In this document: positions 30,921-36,222 of the stretch, piece after piece
How the letters are laid out: each line of letters starts with the position of its first letter
Position numbering within the stretch: position 1 is the stretch's first letter
Assembly (NCBI RefSeq): GCF_008831285.2
Contig: NC_045145.1
Span: 2,296,001 to 2,332,222, forward strand
DNA length: 36,222 nt
Direction of reading: 5' to 3'
From: Nymphaea colorata
Taxonomy: Eukaryota > Streptophyta > Magnoliopsida > Nymphaeales > Nymphaeaceae
Made by a program: the position numbers and the translations under genes
The notes under the pieces: generated by a model
Databases searched by the model: none
The model's input: only the letters and a program-made list of their open reading frames with translations
What the model was told of the DNA's origin: nothing

Positions 30921-32599
30921 ACTTCTTGTTAGGTTAAACTGACCTTCCCATCAGTGTGTATCACATGACAGACAAAGAGAGAGTGTTTCATCCAGTGCAC
31001 CAGCAGATCCAATTTCTACCTCTATCTTTGTTGTCCTCTTGTTTACCATTAATCCAATGCACTGTTGTCCCCTTGATTTCTAGAGAATAAGCCCGAAAAA
31101 AAGGTCATTACTACACATGCATGTTGTTGGATATAATATGCAAAATGATACGCGGAATGGCGTGAAACCTTATTTGGAATTCATTGTTTTACAATACATT
31201 TAAAAATTCAACAATATAGGTGGATGCGAAATGAAAGAAAAAACTTAAGTATACTAGTTAAACTGAAATCAGCCTCTAGCAAGATAAAATAAAAATTGAA
31301 CCATGATTGTTCAAGACATCTACCAGGCAGAACATTGTCATGTGAATTCTGAAAAAAATCCTTGTTGTAATAATGGTAATCGTGGGCCTATAGCCTTGTT
31401 CAAGGAAATCACATGCCTGCAAAAACATTTCATTAGCAAATTACAGTATATCTCACGCACTTGTGACAATACAAATTGTAAAAGTAAGAAACATTTGTTG
31501 CCACTTGGCTGCTTACAACTGAATCCATCATTTCTGTGAGCTTCATTCTCAAAAAAAAAATCTGCAAACCTACGAATGCAACATCAGTATTTTTCATGAC
31601 GAAATTGGAAAGAGGAAACTGTAATTGCAGATAGTATGTGTGTGCTGAGGCTCAAAGATAGCCCTTGCCCTTGCACAACAGTTACATCTCTGCCCATTGC
31701 ACTTGCAAATCTTGTCCATCTTGCAAGTTGCTCAACTCTGTCCCCATACCCACCTCAGGGCTCAGATTCAAAGTGTTACGGGCCAAATCATTACCACCAT
31801 TTATTTGCTCTTTGATGCCCAACATATTGGTAAGTTTAACTGTTGGTTACATATTCCTACCATCCCTCCAGGTATTCAAAATGCTTTCTTCAAGGCAAGG
31901 TGCAAGATGTTTGTATATGTACTGGCAGTTGAATAGTTCATATACATCATGTCATGTGCCCTGGAAGTGCCAAATCTAGGAAGCGATTCTGACTACCATC
32001 CTTAAGACATAAGGTAGACATAACATCACTTTGCCTACTAGAACCAGAGAAATATGTAGCACCGACCATCTTCTCTAAAGAAAAGGCATTATTTTATGGT
32101 CAGCCAATCAATAAGACAATAACAATTCCTAAGGATGCCTTCAACCAACTCTACAGCCTCCTCTAGTTGACCTTCTAGTTCATGATCCTGGCCTTACCTG
32201 TAGCAACAACATCTGGATAAGAACATCAAAAAATTCAAGACCAATAACAAATCTAAAAATAAGTTTTCCACGACATTCTGAAATTTCATTAGTTGTGTCA
32301 TTTTCATGCCTAAAAAACTGACATTCTGACATAATTTTGGACCAACGTCGGCCCACCTTCTCCTCCAATGTTGGAAAAACATCTGGGTTATGGGAAGGGG
32401 AAGAACTGGATTAAAAGCAATAGCCTCAATCGATGGGGAACAGGTCCAACAGCTAGCCTTAAATGAGTGAAGCATCATAAACAAAATCAATGAGAAAAAA
32501 TTCAATAATATCATAATTTTTCCCCAATGTAGGATATTGTCCCGATTTATGGATAAACAAACACATACTAGTCAAAATACCCATAACGCTCAACTAACA
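30921..32599. other. No feature recognised
   Basis: Long AT-rich non-coding stretch. The longest frames are around 105 residues on both strands and show no family motif. No repeat pair with another part of the window was found by eye. Confidence 0.45.
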
Positions 32600-33350
32600 A
32601 GACACAAAAAGAAACTGAATACTAACATGGTCCAAAACTATGAAGGGCCCAGTTGTCAAAGCAAAGGCATGGGCGGGTAGTTGGTGATGATGAAGAATAA
32701 CTCCACACCATTTTTCAAAACCATGTATTGCAAGCCAAGACAAATATTAGATGAAGCCAGGAACAAAACTCATGCAACCTCAAAGGATAAACTTTTCAAA
32801 AATGTCACAGTTCAAAAAATCGACTGGTTCTTTTGAAAACAGATAAGAGATCTTCCATGATAGCCTCAACCCTAAGTCTTAGTTATGTCATTGAAAAACA
32901 TGTTGAAGACATTTCAACAGGTTGAAGACACTCGGTCAAGATGGAATAATAGGTCAGGTTCCTAAATGTTCTGCCTCTCCTACAACAGAGGAGAAGATGG
33001 ACAATTTGTCACATTCAACATAAGTGGACTAGGTTTGAGGAGCTTCATTTATTCCATGAACGGACTAGTGGTTTGTTAATGAAATAGCAAACACCTTTCA
33101 AGTCTAAAGGGGATTGGTTAATGCCTAGAAAACCTCGAAACATAACAAGAGATGTCAAGTTTTTACGTTGAAATAGTTCAAATCATCAATTTAACACATA
33201 AGCATGAGTGCTCGTATTGTGCACATAATACGTCATTCATTTACCCATAGTACCGTACGAGCATTAGAATTCATTTCACATCAATGTTGTCAAACCTCTA
33301 GAAAGGGTATCTTTCAATTTCCAAAATGTGAACATAAAGCATAAAAGATT
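32600..33350 (-). repeat. Dispersed repeat, copy 2 (matches 812-1350 inverted)
   Basis: The minus strand matches copy 1 block by block: GGAAATTGAAAGATA-like (about 33319), CGTACGGTACTATGGG (about 33262), GAGCACTCATGCTTAT (about 33215), AAAAACTTGACATCT (about 33165), CCCCTTTAGACTTGAAAGG (about 33110), ATTATTCCATCTTGA (about 32952), CTTAGGGTTGAGG (about 32880) and TTTTGGACCATGTTAGTATT (about 32640). It is longer than copy 1 because of extra sequence, one insert at about 32648-32770 and another at about 32960-33060. It also carries its own small duplication of GTTGAAGACA (about 32900-32940). No coding sequence is visible. Confidence 0.75.
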
Positions 33351-34091
33351 GGTTTAAGGGTGACGAGTTCGCATAAATGTTAAGTCATTGATCGAAAGCT
33401 TTGCAAGAAGTTTAGGTTCAGCTCTTCTTTGTCCTTGAACGAAGCCCAGGATAAACCAGTCCTATGCAGCGACTTTTGTAAAATCATTAGGGAAATGATA
33501 ATGACAACTATGGGACTGGACATTGTTAGACTTTGACTATAAGGCTGTTTGCAGAAAGCAAAAGTAAAAAAAAAAGTGTCCGGATGTAGAACAGAGGCAA
33601 ATTTTTTCAGTTCTGACAGGTTCACAAATCTGGTTTAAAAAGACATTATATTGTAAAGAGCTAATACCAAAACTAAGGATTCTTCTGACTCTACAGAAGT
33701 AGAGGATTTTAGAAAACCAAAATACAAAATTTTTTGAACAATTTTGGCATTTGTGTTGTATTTCTTTTTATTCTGGCCAGTTTCTATACAAAGTATAACA
33801 AAATAAAAGTTCTCAAAAACAATTTTTCCCAATTAAACTATTAAAGATCAATAAAAGTCACAAAAAGTTCAGAAAACTATAATCACATGCAAGAAGATCA
33901 AAACAGAAAATGCTTGCAACCAAGATGAACGTACAACACTTAGCACACAGGGCAAGAATAATACAAATGAAAGAAGAACAAATGTAAAATACATTAGCAA
34001 AGAAATCAAACTATGTTATTCTATAGAATTTATAGAAAACATAGTTCTTTTTCAAAGAACAAAGCAATGCACTTCTTGTAATGGACCATGA
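33351..34091. other. AT-rich flank of the viral relic; no gene
   Basis: No supported frame. A/T runs dominate. The movement-protein region that precedes the coat protein in badnavirus polyproteins is not recognisable here, so the viral sequence seems to begin near 34092, although its exact left border is not visible. Confidence 0.5.
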
Positions 34092-34772
34092 ACCTTCATC
34101 ATATCAGATATAGAAGTAGAAGACTCCCTAGCAGGGAAAAATATTAAAAACTATATGGATGTGATCATGGAAGGTGAAAATGTGTCGGAAGTAATTTCAG
34201 GACTTCCACCTAGTGGTTATCTCCCTATGATACCCTATGCTGATATAGGTGAAGGCGTACAAAAATACAAGCCTAAGGGAAAAATATTTCCTTTAGAGAT
34301 CACTGATCAGAGGAAACTGATTGATCAGGGAAGAGTCCTAAATTTGGCGGCCCATGATCCATAGCTTTGGCCCCAAATTATTGACCAATGGGGTGCAATC
34401 CTGATTAAGGATTACCTCAAAGCAAATCTAGGTCATACAGACTCTAGAGAAATGATCGCCTATTTGGAAACATATTTAGGTGAATCTGCTAGAGCAACGT
34501 GGGAAGCATACAAACGATGCCATCCTACGGAATATGAGAAAGATTTGTCCTTAGGGATTAATCCTTACAATTTTGTGTTCAGAATACAAATCATTCTAAC
34601 AGGTGCTAGTCCAAATATGGGGACTATAGAATTCCAATATGAAGCCCTCAACAGGTTAGAACAACTGAATCTAACAAGTTGGAGCCATATTAAGCAATTT
34701 CTAAATGATTACTATTATTACACTTCCGTATCCGGAAATGCATATCCGGAAATGCATATGATAGTAATATAA
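34092..34772 (+). pseudogene. Viral coat-protein region, N-terminal part
   Basis: One frame is open from 34092 except for a TAG at 34362-34364; its first ATG is at 34155. After the stop it reads through a pattern typical of badnavirus coat proteins: YLETYLGESARATWEAYK (about 34461), SLGINPYNFVFRIQIILTG (about 34551) and EALNRLEQLNLTSW (about 34641). The coat protein forms the bacilliform particle. The frame is lost at the 14-bp duplication at 34729-34756, and the natural continuation lies in the next frame. The lack of an ATG before 34155 fits an internal polyprotein segment. Confidence 0.82.
34729..34756. repeat. 14-bp tandem duplication breaking the viral frame
   Basis: TATCCGGAAATGCA occurs at 34729-34742 and again at 34743-34756 with no spacer. 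Because 14 is not a multiple of three, the duplication shifts the reading frame exactly where the coat-protein similarity changes frame. Confidence 0.95.
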
Positions 34773-35494
34773 GTGATAAGCTTTTCAGGAAATTGCCTCG
34801 AGCATTAGGAAAAGAAATAGTAGACTATTGGCCTACTTATTTCAAAGATTTGAATCCACATCCCTTTATGCAAAATATAGCATTTAGAATAGGATATATT
34901 TGTAAATTTCTGGAAAAGAAATGTACGGAAATTAGAATCCAAAAACACCTAAAAGGAGACCATTCTTTTTGTAAAAATATTTATACTACTCAGAATTATG
35001 GATATAATCCTGAGAAAAGAAAACCTACTAGGAGAAAGGGTAAAAAGATGGTTTTAAAATCTAAAACCAGAAAACCTAGTAAAAAATACTTTTTGAGAAA
35101 ATCTAAAAGTAAAGCTCCATACTTAAATAAGGACAAACATGTCCGTAAGTATGATAAAAAGAGAAATTATAAAAATAAACTCAGCTGCATTGTATGCAAA
35201 AATAATGATGATTTAGGAAGTCATTGTCCTAAATTGATGAATTCATATTCTAAGGAAGCAATGTTATTAAATAACACTAATCAAGAACTCATTAGCATAG
35301 ATGAATATGTTAGTGATTCAGAATCCATTTATTCCATAGTCTCGGTTGAAGGCTATGAATCTCCGAAGGATTTAACTTCCAGTGAAGAAGATTATCCTTT
35401 TGTTAAGAGTTTCGTCCCAACTGATACTGGCATAGCTCATCAGCTTGATGCCCTTGATGACTTTGAAGAATTAATAAATTCCACAGATGAATAA
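34743..35494 (+). pseudogene. Viral coat-protein C-terminal part and zinc-knuckle relic
   Basis: The resumed frame contains the end of the coat-protein core (GKEIVDYW, about 34805), followed by a long lysine/arginine-rich stretch (about 34930-35180) that would bind nucleic acid. Next comes a knuckle-like motif, CIVCKNNDDLGSHC (35186-35227), and then an acidic serine-rich tail (SDSES, SSEED). In a retroviral-type CCHC knuckle the third ligand is histidine; here that position (35210-35212, GAT) is aspartate. The frame ends at a TAA (35492-35494) that I take to be a lesion. The listed start is the first base of the second duplication copy, not an initiation codon. Confidence 0.82.
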
Positions 35495-35531
35495 GAATTC
35501 AAAACCTTAATGGATAAAAATTCCAAGGCGT

Positions 35532-35825
35532 GTGAACACAGATGGAAATTATAAAGATGGCAATTTAAACAGAAATTGTTTTGTTTGTTGCCGATATCCT
35601 AGCATAGAACACAGATGGAAATGCACTCTGTGTTATAATGAGATCTGTAGACTATGTCTAACTGACCTCAAACCCGAATTAGTCTTGTCCGTTACCCAAG
35701 ATAACAAACCTAAACACAAATTTGAAGAGTCTGACCTTGAAAAAAGGATTAGAAGACTTGAAAACTTTAGAGAAAAATCTGAAGAATTTCAAGAAAAAAC
35801 CCAAAAGAAGCTTCATGATTCTTGA
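35532..35825 (+). pseudogene. Viral second cysteine-rich motif and coiled-coil segment
   Basis: This 97-residue frame has CFVC...C..C....C..C at 35577-35657 with spacing CX2CX11CX2CX4CX2C. This motif follows the zinc knuckle in badnavirus coat proteins and is absent from most other Caulimoviridae. It is followed by a charged helix with heptad-like leucines (about 35720-35815), probably a coiled coil. The frame starts only at a GTG after a TAA at 35508-35510 and ends at TGA 35823-35825, so both ends are lesions within a former continuous polyprotein. All six cysteines are kept. Confidence 0.85.
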
Positions 35826-36222
35826 CAAACGCTTCAACAAAGCTGCTAAAGCAAATTTAGGAGCAATGGAGATAGATCTCAACCAAGGAGCTGAGATTAT
35901 ATATTTGGTCCCTAATACCTATATGAGCATTAGAGACTTCCAGAAATACCTTTGTGTAGGAATCCAAACTCGAGGATATGAAGATATGACTGAAGGAGAC
36001 AACCTTCTAGTCTCTGTTGCCATAGTCAGAAGATTAAGTAATAATGATCAAGTTAAATATAACTTGAACATTGATGGTATTGTTGATGCAGTAGCATCAA
36101 AAGGAATCAAATTTATTAAATCCAAGTCCTACAATTCAGAAGAACTTGCAGGATTAGAATGGGAAGTAGGAAGATTCATAGAAGATGAAGCCTCTACTAG
36201 TCTTCCTAAGAGAGCTCTTCAC
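35751..36222 (+). pseudogene. Viral polyprotein segment continuing past the window edge
   Basis: After another frame change the sequence is open from at least 35751 to the last base, with the first ATG at 35815 (MILDKRFNKAAKANLG). Further on it reads YLCVGIQTRGYEDM, NLNIDGIVDAVASKG and EELAGLEWEVGRF. No stop occurs in more than 400 bases, in contrast to the broken part to the left. By position this is the region between the coat protein and the aspartic protease. I cannot assign a domain. A protease DTG/DSG motif is not reached within the window. Confidence 0.7.

Larger units (their letters stand above)
34092..36222 (+). mobile_element. Endogenous badnavirus-like pararetrovirus fragment
   Basis: Coat protein, a zinc-knuckle relic and a second cysteine-rich motif follow in the order seen in badnavirus-type polyproteins (family Caulimoviridae). 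The cysteine motif at 35577-35657 fits CX2CX11CX2CX4CX2C exactly, the arrangement described for badnaviruses. The coding line is broken at five places: TAG at 34362-34364, a frame change at the 14-bp duplication 34729-34756, TAA at 35492-35494, a frame change between 35494 and 35532, and another between about 35750 and 35825. No movement protein is seen upstream. Protease, RT and RNase H would lie beyond the right edge. Caulimoviridae do not need to integrate, so this is a fossil insertion, unable to express a complete polyprotein as it stands. Confidence 0.88.

Noticed and set aside
31665-31979. 104-residue + strand frame with many cysteines
   Set aside because: Cysteine spacing fits no zinc-binding pattern I know, and an overlapping frame is also open. 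No support beyond length.
33351-34091. Viral intergenic region or movement-protein gene upstream of the coat protein
   Set aside because: No primer site for initiator tRNA-Met and no movement-protein-like frame could be found, so I did not extend the viral relic leftward.

Overview
The window is nuclear DNA of a flowering plant. It contains spliced remnants of a plant VPS53 gene, Ty1/copia and Ty3/gypsy retrotransposons whose primer sites match initiator tRNA-Met, MITE-like elements and an integrated badnavirus-like pararetrovirus. I cannot name the genus. I see no tRNA, rRNA or CRISPR array and no intact host gene. This is a gene-poor, repeat-rich region in which nearly every coding stretch is broken.

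Layout. 1-2349: non-coding, with the first copy of a dispersed repeat (about 812-1350) and an AT-rich tract. 2350-4408 (+): five exons from the 3' end of VPS53, with a frameshift and a stop. 5092-9599 (+): a heavily decayed Ty3/gypsy element with a recognisable 3' LTR. About 9606-12051 (-): the 3' LTR and chromodomain tail of a second gypsy element, abutting the primer site and LTR of another retroelement. 12460-13100: tandem repeats and three hairpins. 13504-16387 (+): an unidentified exon-like stretch fused to a 5'-truncated copia element. 16652-21924 (-): a structurally complete copia element with 240-bp LTRs and a 5-bp target duplication. 21925-23340: AT-rich, with a hairpin. 23812-23999 (+): an orphan exon. 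24643-25491: a foldback element touching a copia RT/RNase H fragment (25492-26515). 27160-28500 (-): a copia integrase relic split by a MITE set in mirrored microsatellites. 28500-32590: mostly unassigned. 32600-33350 (-): the second copy of the 5' dispersed repeat. 34092-36222 (+): coat-protein and cysteine-rich part of a badnavirus-like endogenous pararetrovirus, running off the right edge.

The genes do not form a working pathway. The window records successive insertions, truncations and decay. Two features stand out. Short head-to-tail duplications of about 13-59 bp recur across unrelated elements and explain several frameshifts. The viral relic carries the badnavirus-type second cysteine motif with exact spacing, while its first zinc knuckle has lost its histidine. 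I found no convincing new functional system; the strongest leads are the paired inverted repeat, the duplication pattern and the viral relic.
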